Numbered from the stretch's first letter, positions 34,325 through 48,754 are shown. The stretch is 64,000 nt of DNA from UBA4427 sp046351135 (GCA_046351135.1 JAXLZA010000009.1:204041-268040), one strand, 5' to 3'. Notes: generated by a model not told the origin, from the letters alone. A program made the numbers and translations.

Positions 34325-35229
34325 GCGCCCTCCCGGGCCCGCAGCTCGTGGAGCCGCGCGAGGTAGCTGCGACCGTCCTCGCCGAGGAAGTCGGTGACTT
34401 CGGGGTCGGAGCTGCTCGCGAGGGCCTCTGGGGAGCCGGCGATGCAGGTCCCGCGGCGCAGCAGGATCATCTGGTTCGCCATGCGGAGCGACGACGCCAT
34501 GTGATGCGAGGTGACGACGATCGTGAGGCCGAGGGTCCGGTTGAGCTCGACGAGCAGGTCCTCGATGCGCGAGACGTTGATCGGATCGAGCCCCGAGAAG
34601 GGCTCGTCGCAGAGCAGGATCTCGGGCTCCATCACGATCGCCCGCGCGAACGCGACGCGGCGCAGCATGCCGCCGGAGAGCTCCCGCGGCAGCAGCCCCT
34701 CGACCCCGTCGAGGCCGACCGACTTGAGCACCCGGGCGACGCGGGTCGCGATCTCGGGCCAGGACTGGCGCAGATGCTCGCGCAGCGGGAGCCCGACGTT
34801 CTCGAGCACCGTCATCGAGTCGAGCAGCGCGCCGTTCTGGAAGAGCATGCCGATCTGCTTGCGGATCTCGCCGAGCTCGCGCTCGCTCTTCTCGGAGAGC
34901 AGGTTGCCGGCGACGCGGACCTCTCCCGAGTCCGGGCGCTGCAGCCCGCCGATCATGCGCAGGAGCGTGCTCTTGCCGGTCCCGCTGCCGCCGAGGAGCA
35001 GATGGATCTCGCCCTTGCGCATGCGACAGGACAGGCCGTCGAAGACCTTGCGCTTGCCGAAGGCGAGGCGCAGGTCGCGCAGCTCGATGAAGCGGTCCGC
35101 CGCGCCCCCCGCCTCGGCGGACGATCCGGCGACGTCGGGTCGAGCGTCCGCGGGCCGCGAGGGCGCTGCGCGATCGGACGCTTCGGCGGGGCGTTCCAGG
35201 TTCGATCCTCCGACGCAGGGTCGTCGCAT
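34321..35229 (-). CDS. mlaF: MlaF ABC transporter ATPase
   Basis: A 302-residue ATPase from ATG 35229 (a GTG at 35253 is also in frame). Walker A LGGSGTGKST, Q-loop LFQNGALLDSMTV, signature LSGGMLRR, Walker B ILLCDEPFSGLDP and H-loop TSHHM are complete. It powers phospholipid transport through MlaE/MlaD. The N-terminal 45 residues are an Ala/Pro/Asp-rich extension. This is the first gene of mlaF-E-D-A-C; no STAS subunit (mlaB) is seen. Confidence 0.89.
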   Translation of the reverse strand: MRRPCVGGSNLERPAEASDRAAPSRPADARPDVAGSSAEAGGAADRFIELRDLRLAFGKRKVFDGLSCRMRKGEIHLLLGGSGTGKSTLLRMIGGLQRPDSGEVRVAGNLLSEKSERELGEIRKQIGMLFQNGALLDSMTVLENVGLPLREHLRQSWPEIATRVARVLKSVGLDGVEGLLPRELSGGMLRRVAFARAIVMEPEILLCDEPFSGLDPINVSRIEDLLVELNRTLGLTIVVTSHHMASSLRMANQMILLRRGTCIAGSPEALASSSDPEVTDFLGEDGRSYLARLHELRAREGA

Positions 35230-35319
35230 GGGCGAATGGGGCCCGATCCGCACGGATGGGACCCCACGCCTCGCGCGATCGGCCTACATTAACCCAAAGC
35301 CACCGCAGGGACCGCACGC

Positions 35320-36147
35320 ATGCGCTTCGGAATCTCGCTTCGAACGATGGGGCAGGCCGCGACGCGCGACGTCCTGCGCGCGAGCGCGGGGCTCGGCGAA
35401 GCCGCTGGGCTCGACACCCTCTGGATCCCGGATCACATCGCGATCCCGCCCGACGACGCGGAGGGCTCCGACGGCCGCTACCTCGACCCCCTCGCGTCGC
35501 TCGCCTGGCTCGCCGCCGCGACCGAACGGATCCGCCTCGGCACCGCGGTCCTGATCCTCCCCTATCGCCCGGCGCTCCCGACGGCGAAGGCCATCGCGAC
35601 GATCCAGGAGCTCTCGGGCGGGCGACTCGAGCTCGGCGTCGGCGTCGGGTGGATGGAGGCGGAGTTCAGGGCGGTCGGGGTCGACCGACGGGACCGGGGA
35701 CGCATCGCCGACGAGGGGCTCGCCTTCCTGCACGCAGCGTTCGACGGCCCCGGCGACCGGGCGGTTTCGAACGGCCAGGCCTTCCTGTTCCGGCCGAATC
35801 CCCGGAAGCCGCGGATCTGGATCGGTGGCTCGGCCCCCCACGCCCTCACCCGTGCGGCGCGCTTCGGCGACGGCTGGATGCCGATGACCGACGACCCGGA
35901 GAAGCTCCGCGAGCCGATCGCCGAGCTCGCGCGGCTCTTTGCCGAGGCGGGCCGCGGGAAGCCCGAAGTCGCCGTCTTCGCCGGTCTCGGCCGGCGCACC
36001 GCCGACGAGGAGCTCGAGCGCCTCGCGCAGCTCGAGGAGCTCGGCGTCGACGAGCTCATCCAGGGCGCGCGCTACGACGATCTCGACGGCTTCCGGCGCG
36101 CCCTCGACCCGCTGCTGGATCGACGCGACGCGTTCCGTTCCCGTTAG
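35320..36147 (+). CDS. LLM class F420-dependent oxidoreductase
   Basis: A 275-residue luciferase-like protein. LGEAAGLDTLWIPDHIAIPP, RIRLGTAVLILPYRPALPTAKAIATIQELSGGRLELGVGVGWMEAEF and PRIWIGGSAPHALTRAARFGDGWMP are diagnostic of the F420-dependent TIGR03619-like group. It is divergent from mlaF. The stop overlaps the GNAT gene stop on the other strand. Confidence 0.85.
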   Translation: MRFGISLRTMGQAATRDVLRASAGLGEAAGLDTLWIPDHIAIPPDDAEGSDGRYLDPLASLAWLAAATERIRLGTAVLILPYRPALPTAKAIATIQELSGGRLELGVGVGWMEAEFRAVGVDRRDRGRIADEGLAFLHAAFDGPGDRAVSNGQAFLFRPNPRKPRIWIGGSAPHALTRAARFGDGWMPMTDDPEKLREPIAELARLFAEAGRGKPEVAVFAGLGRRTADEELERLAQLEELGVDELIQGARYDDLDGFRRALDPLLDRRDAFRSR

Positions 36148-36895
36148 TCGATCTCCGGCGCGTCGGCGACGATGGGCCGGCCGGCCGTCATCGGCATGAA
36201 GCTCTCGAGCCTCCGACGCTGTCGCCCCTCGGCATCGAAGTTCCCGGGCGCGAGCCAGGCCTCGAAGGCGCCGCGAATCGCGGGCCACTCGTCGTCGACG
36301 ATCGAGAACCAGGCGGTGTCCCGATTGCGGCCCTTCACGACCATGAGCTTGCGGAAGACGCCTTCGTAGCGGAAGCCGAGGCGCGTCGCGGCAGCGCGCG
36401 AGGGAGCGTTCAGGCGATCGCATTTCCATTCGTAGCGGCGATAGCCCCAGTCGTCGAAGACGCGCCTCATCATGAGGAACATCGCTTCGGTCGACGCGAT
36501 CGTCCGCTGCAGGGCGGGCGAATAGCTGAGATGGCCGATCTCGATCGAGCCGGTCGTCGGCGCGATGCGGAGATAGGCGGCGACCCCGATCGGCGCACGA
36601 CTTCGCGGATCGACGATCGCGAAGAAGCACTCCTCGCTCGAGCGCTGCTTCTCCAGGAGCCAGTCCCGGTAGGCGTCGAGGGTCGGGAAGGGGCCGTAGG
36701 GCAGATAGGTCCAGTTCGCGCCCTGCGGATCCGCGGCGTAGGCGCGGAAGAGCGCTGCGGCGTGGCGATCCGTGTCGAGGGGCTCGAGACGACAATGGAC
36801 GCCCTCGATCACCTCGCGGACCGGCGGCCGGGCGCCCGCCCAGCCGGAGACGGGCAGCCCGATGGGCTGCCCGTGCTCGTTCGATCGCGAGGCCA

Positions 36896-36896
<1 letters not shown>
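36144..36896 (-). CDS. GNAT family N-acetyltransferase (RimJ/RimL-like)
   Basis: A 250-residue acetyltransferase. HCRLEPLDTDRHAAALFRAY, FFAIVDPRSRAPIGVAAYLRI, IEIGHLSYSPALQRTIASTEAMFLMMRRVFDDWGYRRYEWKCDRLNAPSRAAATRLGFRYEGVFRK matches the RimJ/RimL-type subfamily. It acetylates amine groups of proteins or small molecules; the target is unknown. Its ATG overlaps the htpG stop (TGATG), so it is coupled to htpG. The enormous upstream open frame is a G+C artefact. Confidence 0.85.
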
Positions 36897-38860
<1,964 letters not shown>

Positions 38861-39024
38861 GGGTCGGCTCTCCTGTCCGGACACGTCCGGGGGCGGACGG
38901 GTCCGGGCCCCCCGGCCGCTCGGCCGGATCTACGATGTCACTGTGGGCCCCGGGGCCGGCCCCGAGGCGCGGCCAACGTGGACACGCACCGGACCGGATC
39001 AACCCGCCGACCCGAACCGATTGA

Positions 39025-39044
39025 ATATCTGGATATGCAGATAT
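39025..39044. promoter_or_regulatory. ATATC/GATAT palindrome upstream of metH
   Basis: ATATCTG-GATATG-CAGATAT is a perfect 7-bp inverted repeat with a 6-bp spacer, and it also contains ATATC-TG-GATAT. It is an A+T-rich island 40 bp before the metH ATG in an otherwise G+C-rich gap and overlaps a possible -35 (TTGAAT, 39021-39026). The half-site resembles the operators of SahR, the ArsR-type regulator of methionine-cycle genes, but no regulator gene is adjacent. Confidence 0.5.
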
Positions 39045-39083
39045 AGGGATGATACGCTGGGCCGCCAGCCACGGAGCCCCCCC

Positions 39084-42797
<3,714 letters not shown>

Positions 42798-42872
42798 TCT
42801 GCCACAATCGGCCCCCGATCGGCCGCGTCGCGACGTCTTTCGACGCCCGGCGCCGCCCGAGAGGGGGTCCCG

Positions 42873-43853
42873 ATGTCGTCTGCTCGTCGTCCGTTCGTGC
42901 TCGCCTCGCTCGCTCTCGCGGGCATCGCCGCGGGGTGTGCCTCGCCCTCGGCGCAGACTGCGGCCGACGACGCCGCTGCGAAGGCCTCGGCCGCCGCTTC
43001 GAGCGCGAGCAGCGCCGCCGCCTCGGCCGCCGACGCGGCGAAGGGCGCCGCGAGCGCGGTGACCGACGCTGCGGCCGACGTCGCCGCGGTCGCCGCGACC
43101 TCGAAGGCGGTGCTCGCCGCCTCGATCGCCGCCCATCGCAGCCCCGAGCACATCGCGCGCAACGTCTACCGCCATCCCGTCGAGACCCTCGCCTTCTTCG
43201 GCCTGCGCGACGACATGACCGTCGTCGAGGCCCTCCCCGGCGAGCTCTGGTACACCGAGATCCTCGCCCCCGTCCTGCGCGAGAAGGGCCGGCTCGTCGC
43301 CGCGAGCTTCGACCCCGCGACCCCGAACATGGTCGACTACCAGAAGAAGGCCCACGAGCTCCTGCTCCGCCGCATCGCCGAGGAGCCCGCCGTCTTCGAC
43401 CGGGTCGTCGTCGGCAAGCTGTCGCCCCCGACCGGCATCGACCTCGGCCCGCCCGGCTCCGCCGACCTGGTCGTCACCTTCCGCGCCACCCACGGCTGGC
43501 TGAACGGCGGCGTCGCGGACCAGATCTACGCGGCCTTCTTCACGGTGCTCAAGCCCGGCGGCATCCTCGGCATCGAGCAGCACCGCGCCGGCCCGAAGAC
43601 GAACCTCGAGGCCTTCTCCGGCTACGTCCCGGAGGAGAAGGTCATCGCGATCGCCGAGAAGGCGGGCTTCGTTCTCGAGGCCCGCTCCGAGATCAACGCG
43701 AACCCGAAGGACACCGCCGACTGGTCGGCCGGCGTCTGGACGCTCCCGCCGACGCTCCGCCTCGGCGAGGTCGATCGCGCGAAGTACCTCGCGATCGGCG
43801 AGAGCGACCGCATGACGCTGCGCTTCCGGAAGCCTTCGGCCGCGAAGCCCTGA
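42873..43853 (+). CDS. Lipoprotein with degenerate SAM-methyltransferase domain
   Basis: A 326-residue protein with a lipobox (LALAGIAAGC), then about 60 residues of Ala/Ser-rich coiled sequence, then a domain resembling COG4798 predicted methyltransferases. The SAM motif is altered: VVEALPGELWYTEILAPVL replaces the glycine-rich VVEI.PGGGWYTEIL, so Gly-Gly are Glu-Leu. ADLVVTFRATHGWLNGG and FTVLKPGGILGIEQHR match the rest of the fold. Because it is exported, cytoplasmic SAM would be unavailable, so it is likely a non-catalytic or repurposed fold. Confidence 0.7.
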   Translation: MSSARRPFVLASLALAGIAAGCASPSAQTAADDAAAKASAAASSASSAAASAADAAKGAASAVTDAAADVAAVAATSKAVLAASIAAHRSPEHIARNVYRHPVETLAFFGLRDDMTVVEALPGELWYTEILAPVLREKGRLVAASFDPATPNMVDYQKKAHELLLRRIAEEPAVFDRVVVGKLSPPTGIDLGPPGSADLVVTFRATHGWLNGGVADQIYAAFFTVLKPGGILGIEQHRAGPKTNLEAFSGYVPEEKVIAIAEKAGFVLEARSEINANPKDTADWSAGVWTLPPTLRLGEVDRAKYLAIGESDRMTLRFRKPSAAKP

Positions 43854-43875
43854 CGAGAGGCCCTGACGAGAGACC

Positions 43876-45030
43876 ATGCTCCCCGAATCGACCCTGCGCG
43901 TCGCGCGCAGCCCGGAACAGCTCGACCGCCTGCTCACGAAGATCGAGAAGGGCCAGCTCGACAAGCCCGACTGGATCCGGCTCGAGGGGCGCTGCCGGAT
44001 CGCCGCGCTGAAGCCGGCGGCGCGCCAGAAGCTCCTCGCCCGGCTCCACGCCTGCGTCCTGCGCGGCTTCCGGGACACCGGCCCGAAGCCGCGCACGAAG
44101 CGTCAGCGCCTCGCCCTCTGGCAGTCGATCGCCCGCGCGGGCTTCCACGACTTCAGCGATTTCGGCTGGATGAAGAACTACGATTCGCCCTGGGTCGAGA
44201 ACTACGACTACGTCGACGCCTTCGTGAAGGGCGGGCTCGAGGCCCTCGATCCCTACAAGGTCTATTCCGCCGTGCTCGGCACCGTCGACTTCGGGGTCCG
44301 GGACTTCGTCGCGACGAAGCTCTGCCGCGACGTCCGGACGATCGTCGAGCCGATGGCCGGGACGGCCGAGTTCTGTTATTTCGGCCACTTCTGGTTCCCG
44401 GACTTCCGCTACATGATGATCGACCTCGATCGCGACGCACAGCGCCGCGTCCTGGCGCAGCGCTGGCTGCCGCAGACCTCGAAGGACTACATCGTCGGCG
44501 ACGTCCTCGATCCCCGGGTCTGGGAGCGGGTCAAGGCCCAGTCGACCGGCGAGTCGCTCGCCTACATCGGCAAGCAGAGCCACCACTATTTCGGCGCGAA
44601 GCAGCTCCACGAGCTGATGCGCCTCGCGACGGACCACGTCGACTACCTGATGCTCGAGACGCTGCAGATCTGCCTCGTCTCCGAGATGGGCGACACCGAG
44701 GAGCTCGGCCGCGCCGAGCAGAAGGACGCCGGCTTCACCTGCGCCCTCGTCGGCGAGAAGGGCGGCGAGCCGAACCCGCTGACCCACGCCCTCTCCTTCC
44801 GCCTCGAGGCGCGCCAGGGCAAGCAGCGCCGCACGATCTTCAACTACCACGGCTGGACGTCCTGGGCCCATTCGACGCTGGTCGCCTTCGCCGACCTGCT
44901 CGGGCTCCACTCCTACTACTTCCACGCCGCGAACGAGGAGTTCGTCCCGGTCGCCCAGTGGGACGACGGCGCAGACTGCGAGGAGAACGTGACCTTCATG
45001 CTCTTCAGCAAGCGCAAGCTCGAGGGCTGA
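43876..45030 (+). CDS. Uncharacterised protein with methyltransferase-like motifs
   Basis: A 384-residue soluble protein. The region TIVEPMAGTAEFCYFGHF followed by FRYMMIDLDRDAQRR resembles SAM-binding motif I and the acidic end of beta-2 in class I methyltransferases. The C-terminal half has HSTLVAFADLLGLHSYYFHAANEEFVPVAQW. The family is unnamed to me. It ends in the next gene's start (TGATG). Confidence 0.6.
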   Translation: MLPESTLRVARSPEQLDRLLTKIEKGQLDKPDWIRLEGRCRIAALKPAARQKLLARLHACVLRGFRDTGPKPRTKRQRLALWQSIARAGFHDFSDFGWMKNYDSPWVENYDYVDAFVKGGLEALDPYKVYSAVLGTVDFGVRDFVATKLCRDVRTIVEPMAGTAEFCYFGHFWFPDFRYMMIDLDRDAQRRVLAQRWLPQTSKDYIVGDVLDPRVWERVKAQSTGESLAYIGKQSHHYFGAKQLHELMRLATDHVDYLMLETLQICLVSEMGDTEELGRAEQKDAGFTCALVGEKGGEPNPLTHALSFRLEARQGKQRRTIFNYHGWTSWAHSTLVAFADLLGLHSYYFHAANEEFVPVAQWDDGADCEENVTFMLFSKRKLEG

Positions 45031-45494
45031 TGCGCCTCCAGACGCTCCTCTACGAGGCGCTGAACGTTCCGATGCGGGCCCTCCTGCGCTCGCCCTTCCA
45101 CGGCATCGCGAGCCGCAACCTCTGCATCCTCTCCTACGCCGGCCGCAAGAGCGGACGCCGCTATGCGACGCCGCTCAGCTACGTGCGCGAGGACGGGCGC
45201 GTGCTGCTGCTCAGCAGCCGCGACACGCGCTGGTGGACGAGCTTCACCCCGGGCCCCGGCGTTCCGGCGCCGGTCGAGGTGCTGGCGGGCGGAGAGCGCC
45301 TGCGCGGCCGGGCCCGCACGATCCAGCACGATCGCGAGCGGCTGCGGGAGGGGGTGCGCCGGTTCCTGACCGCCCTGCCCCGGGACGCGGTCGTCTACGG
45401 CGTCGGCCTCGACGGAGCGCGCCGGCCGAAGGAGACCGAGATCGAGCGAGCGCTCGACCGGCTCGTGATGGTCGAGATCGAGCTCGAGGGCTGA
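45030..45494 (+). CDS. Deazaflavin (F420)-dependent nitroreductase-like protein
   Basis: A 154-residue split-barrel protein. SYAGRKSGRRYATPLSYVREDGRVLLLSSRDTRWW is the hallmark of the Ddn-like F420H2-dependent family (GRKSGxxYxTPL). It may use F420H2 to reduce quinones or nitro groups at the membrane. The start overlaps the previous stop by 1 nt. Together with the two LLM proteins it implies F420 use in this organism. Confidence 0.82.
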   Translation: MRLQTLLYEALNVPMRALLRSPFHGIASRNLCILSYAGRKSGRRYATPLSYVREDGRVLLLSSRDTRWWTSFTPGPGVPAPVEVLAGGERLRGRARTIQHDRERLREGVRRFLTALPRDAVVYGVGLDGARRPKETEIERALDRLVMVEIELEG

Positions 45495-45563
45495 GCGGGG
45501 CGTCCGCGGGTCGATCCGCAGCGAGACCCGATCCCGGTCGACCAGGGGCCTTCGTTCGCGCGC

Positions 45564-46199
45564 TCAGACCGGGGCGAGGACCTCGGGCTCGGCCTCGAGG
45601 TGGGCGGTGCAGGCGACGAGCTCGACGCGGTTCGCCTCCGCGGGCACGACGACGGAGAGCGCGGTGTTCGAGATCGCGATCTTCTCGCCGTCGCCGTGGT
45701 GCGCGAGCTGCTCGCGGGTCAGGAGCCTTCGTTCGAGCAGCGAGCGCAGGAAGAGCCCGTGGCTCACGACGGCGAGATGGACCGGCTCGCGGCGCTCCGC
45801 ATAACGCTCGCGCCAGTGGCGCTCGATCGCCGCCCACGTCCGGTCGACCCGCTCGTGGAAGGCGTCCCAGCCCTCGCCGCCCGGCGGATCGTAGTGGGGC
45901 GCGAAGGGATCGACGCGCAGCTCCGAATAGGGCGTCCCGCGCAGGAGACCGAAGTTGCGCTCCTCGAGCTCGGGATGGATCGCGAGCGGGGCGCGCGTCG
46001 TGCGCTCGATCGCCTGGGCGGTCTGATGGGCGCGCAGCAGATGGCTCGACCAGATCTCGGCGATCGGGGCGGCGGCGAGGCGGCGGCCGAGGCGCTCGGC
46101 CTGGGCGAGGCCGTGCTCGGAGAGCGGCGTCTCGGGGACCTGGATGATGCGATTGCGATTGCCGGCGGTCTCGCCGTGGCGGATCAGGAGGATGGCCAT
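45564..46199 (-). CDS. Histidine phosphatase family protein
   Basis: A 211-residue phosphoglycerate-mutase-like phosphatase. The N-terminal LLIRHGETAGNRNR contains the phosphorylated His, SSHLLRAHQTAQAIE the Arg, ELEERNFGLLRG the catalytic Glu region, and VVSHGLFLRSLL the second His. It hydrolyses small phosphate esters; the substrate is unknown. The ATG at 46199 starts the conserved MAILLIRHGE. Confidence 0.86.
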   Translation of the reverse strand: MAILLIRHGETAGNRNRIIQVPETPLSEHGLAQAERLGRRLAAAPIAEIWSSHLLRAHQTAQAIERTTRAPLAIHPELEERNFGLLRGTPYSELRVDPFAPHYDPPGGEGWDAFHERVDRTWAAIERHWRERYAERREPVHLAVVSHGLFLRSLLERRLLTREQLAHHGDGEKIAISNTALSVVVPAEANRVELVACTAHLEAEPEVLAPV

Positions 46200-46273
46200 G
46201 GCGCGCAACGTAGCCGAAGGGCGGCCCGCGAGGAGAAGCGCCGCGGGATGGGCGGCGCGCGCGGACCGGGGCG

Positions 46274-46855
46274 CTAGTGGACCGGGGCGGAGAGCGAGGC
46301 GAGCAGGCGGCCGACCTGCTTGGGCTCGGCCAGCAGGTGGGCGACGGCGGAGAAGACCTCGCCCCGGGTCTCGATGCGCATGCGCGCGGAGAGCACGCGC
46401 GTATCCGATGGCGCGTGGGTCGAGGCGAGCAGGCCGGGCTCCGTCTGCTCGGCGAGGCGCGCGTCCTCGAAGCGGGTGCGCACACGCGTGACCTCGGAGA
46501 TCGCCTGGGCGAGCCCCTCGAGCACCGCGCGGCCGAGGTCGACGAAGGCCGTGATCGGATCGCCCTCGCCCCCGATGCGGGCCCAGGCGAGCGCCTCCTC
46601 GGGCTCGAGCGCCAGGGCGGCCGAGCCCGGGAGCCCGCCCTCGAGCCGTCCCATCACCGCCGCCACCAGATCGTCGCCGACCCGGATCCCGCGCTCCCCG
46701 AACTCCTCGAGCACCCCGCCCCGCACCTCGAGCACGTCGACGCCGGTCTCCCCACCCGAGAGCTCGGCGAGCGCCGCCTCCGCCGCGCCGGCGGCTTCGG
46801 AGAAGAAGGCGTGGAGCGCGATCATCTGCTCGGTGGAATAGGGTCCGCGGCTCAT
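46274..46855 (-). CDS. Hypothetical protein, possibly CheC-like fold
   Basis: A 193-residue cytoplasmic protein. The layout ALAELSGGETGVDVLEVRGGVLEEFG, RIGGEGDPITAFVDLGRAVLEGLAQAISEVTR and a final ARMRIETRGEVFSAVAHLL faintly resembles the CheC/CheX/FliN fold. The CheC phosphatase motif is not clearly present. No chemotaxis genes are nearby. Function uncertain. Confidence 0.4.
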   Translation of the reverse strand: MSRGPYSTEQMIALHAFFSEAAGAAEAALAELSGGETGVDVLEVRGGVLEEFGERGIRVGDDLVAAVMGRLEGGLPGSAALALEPEEALAWARIGGEGDPITAFVDLGRAVLEGLAQAISEVTRVRTRFEDARLAEQTEPGLLASTHAPSDTRVLSARMRIETRGEVFSAVAHLLAEPKQVGRLLASLSAPVH

Positions 46856-47095
46856 CTCGGGGGCTCTCTCGGCGTCTCTTTCCGTTGGAAGACGGGGGTC
46901 GTTGCGATCTCGCAAGGCTATCGTCCTCTTCGGAAAAAGGAGGAGCGGAATCCCTTCGCCCTGCACGCATTTCGAGGCCACTCGAAGGCCGGCGGGCAAG
47001 GGAACGGCAGCCTTTGCGCATGGCCCCGGCAGGCCCGGCGTGCGCGGGCGGTCGGGCTCCGCGAGACCCGCCCCGAGCCCGGAGACCGAGCCCCG

Positions 47096-47836
47096 ATGCC
47101 GCTGATCCTCTCGAACGACGACGGAGTCCACGCCGTCGGGCTCGCGACGCTCCACGGCGTACTGCGCCGCTACGCCGAATGCCTCGTCGTCGCCCCGAGC
47201 GGACCCCAGAGCGGAGTCGGCCACGCCGTCACGACCGAGGCGCCGATGCGCCTCGAGGCCCTCGGTCCCGGCCGCTACGGCCTCGGCGGGACGCCCGCCG
47301 ACTGTGCCCGCGTCGCCCTCGCGCGCCAGGCGGCCTTCGCCCGGGAGGAGCTCGGCGAGAGCGCCCGGGCCCCCGCGCTCTGGCTCGTGTCGGGCATCAA
47401 CCACGGCGCGAACCTCGGCGTCGACACCTACGTCTCCGGGACCGCCGCCGCAGCCCGCGAGGCCGCGATCCTCGGCTACCCGGCGATCGCGATCTCCCAG
47501 TACGTCGGACGCCACCGGGACATCGACTGGGAGGCGACCGCCCGCCGCGCCCGCCGGGTCTTCGACCACCTGCTCGAGCGCCCGCCGCGCCCGGGGATGT
47601 TCTGGAACGTGAACCTGCCCCACCCCGCGGACGAGTCCTCCGACCAGGAGATCGTCCACTGCCCCCTCGACCCGAGCCCCCACGCCTTCGAGTACGCCCG
47701 CCGGGACGGCGCGCTCCACTGGGTCAGCGACTATCACAGCCGCCCCCGGCGACCGGGCCACGACGTCGACGTCTGTCTCTCGGGTCGGATCGCGGTGACC
47801 GAGATTCCGATCCAGCCCCTGGTCGCCCCGCGTTAA
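47096..47836 (+). CDS. surE: 5'-nucleotidase SurE
   Basis: A 246-residue metal-dependent survival protein. LSNDDGVHAVGLATL holds the Asp-Asp metal ligands, APSGPQSGVGHAVT and LVSGINHGANLGVDTYVSGTAAAAREA the remaining metal and substrate residues. SurE dephosphorylates nucleoside monophosphates. The ATG at 47096 fits the family N-terminus. Confidence 0.9.
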   Translation: MPLILSNDDGVHAVGLATLHGVLRRYAECLVVAPSGPQSGVGHAVTTEAPMRLEALGPGRYGLGGTPADCARVALARQAAFAREELGESARAPALWLVSGINHGANLGVDTYVSGTAAAAREAAILGYPAIAISQYVGRHRDIDWEATARRARRVFDHLLERPPRPGMFWNVNLPHPADESSDQEIVHCPLDPSPHAFEYARRDGALHWVSDYHSRPRRPGHDVDVCLSGRIAVTEIPIQPLVAPR

Positions 47837-47870
47837 AACCGCACGCCGCGAGATTCCTGCATTCGGGCCT

Positions 47871-47899
47871 TTGACTTTCGCGAAGTCAGCCGATACAAA
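47871..47899 (+). promoter_or_regulatory. Sigma-70-like promoter with dyad
   Basis: TTGACT (47871-47876) and TACAAA (47894-47899) are separated by exactly 17 bp. GACTT-TCGCG-AAGTC, a 5-bp dyad with 5-bp spacer, overlaps the -35. It lies downstream of surE and would drive a short transcript starting near 47906. Confidence 0.55.
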
Positions 47900-47929
47900 G
47901 GATCCCGTTCGAGCTGGAGTCTCCCTTCG

Positions 47930-48160
47930 ATGTCCGCCTATCACCACCCCATCGCAGCCATGCACCCGGTCGACGCGATGCACGTCCGTCCGCCGCAGAT
48001 CCGCGGCATGCGGGCGTTTGCGACCGCCGGGCTCGCCCTTTGGGCCTGCGACGCGACGCGCGTGACGACGCCGGCTTCGTGCTCTCCGACGAATCGGGGA
48101 GAGAAGCGCCGCGATTCGAAATGGGAGGTGGACTCCAAGGCCGAGGTGGACGCCAGCTGA
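47930..48160 (+). CDS. Small hypothetical protein, His-rich N-terminus
   Basis: A 76-residue open frame with a possible ribosome site (CTGGAG) about 10 nt upstream. The N-terminus is His/Met-rich (MSAYHHPIAAMHPVDAMHV), the middle has a short hydrophobic stretch with Cys, and the C-terminus is charged. It sits between a good sigma-70-like promoter and a strong hairpin, so it is either a true small protein or a non-coding RNA with an accidental frame. Confidence 0.35.
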   Translation: MSAYHHPIAAMHPVDAMHVRPPQIRGMRAFATAGLALWACDATRVTTPASCSPTNRGEKRRDSKWEVDSKAEVDAS

Positions 48161-48220
48161 ACGCGAACACCTCGACGCTCCGCAGGACCTGAAGGTCCGA
48201 GCCAGGCAGAGCAAGCCCCA

Positions 48221-48260
48221 CGAGAACCCCTCCCGCCCCAGACGGCCGGAGGGGTTCTCG
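48221..48260. terminator. 13-bp perfect stem-loop
   Basis: CGAGAACCCCTCC (48221-48233) pairs perfectly with GGAGGGGTTCTCG (48248-48260) around a 14-nt loop. It follows a shorter GGACC-TGAA-GGTCC hairpin (48186-48199). No T-run follows on the plus strand. It probably ends the 47.9-kb transcript. Confidence 0.6.
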
Positions 48261-48285
48261 CCGTTTGGGCCTGGAGGAACGACCC

Positions 48286-48309
48286 GGCCGCCCGTTCACG
48301 CGGGCGGCC
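48286..48309. repeat. 9-bp stem-loop in a 5' leader
   Basis: GGCCGCCCG (48286-48294) and CGGGCGGCC (48301-48309) form a perfect hairpin ending 20 nt before the ATG of the small membrane protein gene. It may be a second terminator or a structured leader that influences translation. Confidence 0.4.
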
Positions 48310-48329
48310 CCGGAACGAGGACGACCGAC

Positions 48330-48575
48330 ATGACCGAACGAAGCGAAATCCGCACCGCGGGCAGCCTGCTGCTCGAGCGCCTCGCCTGGAACGCCGCCGC
48401 CGTCGCGGCGCTGGCGGTCATGATCCTCGTCCTGCTCGCGTCGATCGAGTGGCTCGACCGCCTCGGCATCGGGACGCCGCCGGTCGCAGCGCGCGCGGCG
48501 GTGGACGCGGCGGAGGCGGAGCCGGTGCAGCGCCAGGCGAAGGCCGAGCGGCCTCGCGCGGCGAAGTGGCCCTGA
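48330..48575 (+). CDS. Small single-pass membrane protein
   Basis: An 81-residue protein with one predicted transmembrane segment (AWNAAAVAALAVMILVLLAS) near residues 19-38 and an Ala/Glu/Arg-rich tail. Not recognised as a family. A weak ribosome site (GAACGAGG) precedes the ATG. Flanking stem-loops mark it as a separate short transcript. Confidence 0.45.
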   Translation: MTERSEIRTAGSLLLERLAWNAAAVAALAVMILVLLASIEWLDRLGIGTPPVAARAAVDAAEAEPVQRQAKAERPRAAKWP

Positions 48576-48628
48576 CGCCGCGAGCGGGAACAGGCACGGG
48601 CCGGACGAGGCGCGGGCCCGAAACAGAA

Positions 48629-48669
48629 GGACCGACCGGAGAGCAGCCCGCTGCTCCACCGGTCGGTCC
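48629..48669. terminator. Double-stem hairpin between convergent genes
   Basis: GGACCGACCGG (48629-48639) pairs with CCGGTCGGTCC (48659-48669), and the inner GAGCAGC/GCTGCTC (48641-48647, 48650-48656) forms a second stem. It is placed between the small membrane protein and the convergent lipoprotein gene, so it is a likely bidirectional terminator. Confidence 0.65.
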
Positions 48670-48754
48670 CGTTCGTCGCCTCGGCAAGCCGCCGGGCGCG
48701 ATGTCGGCCCCGCGCCGCCGGCACGGCGGCGTGAAGCCGTTCGGTCCCGCTCGC

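Noticed and set aside
39000..39083. SAM or SAH riboswitch before metH
   Set aside because: The leader is under 100 nt and shows a simple A+T-rich DNA dyad rather than the pairing elements of known riboswitches.
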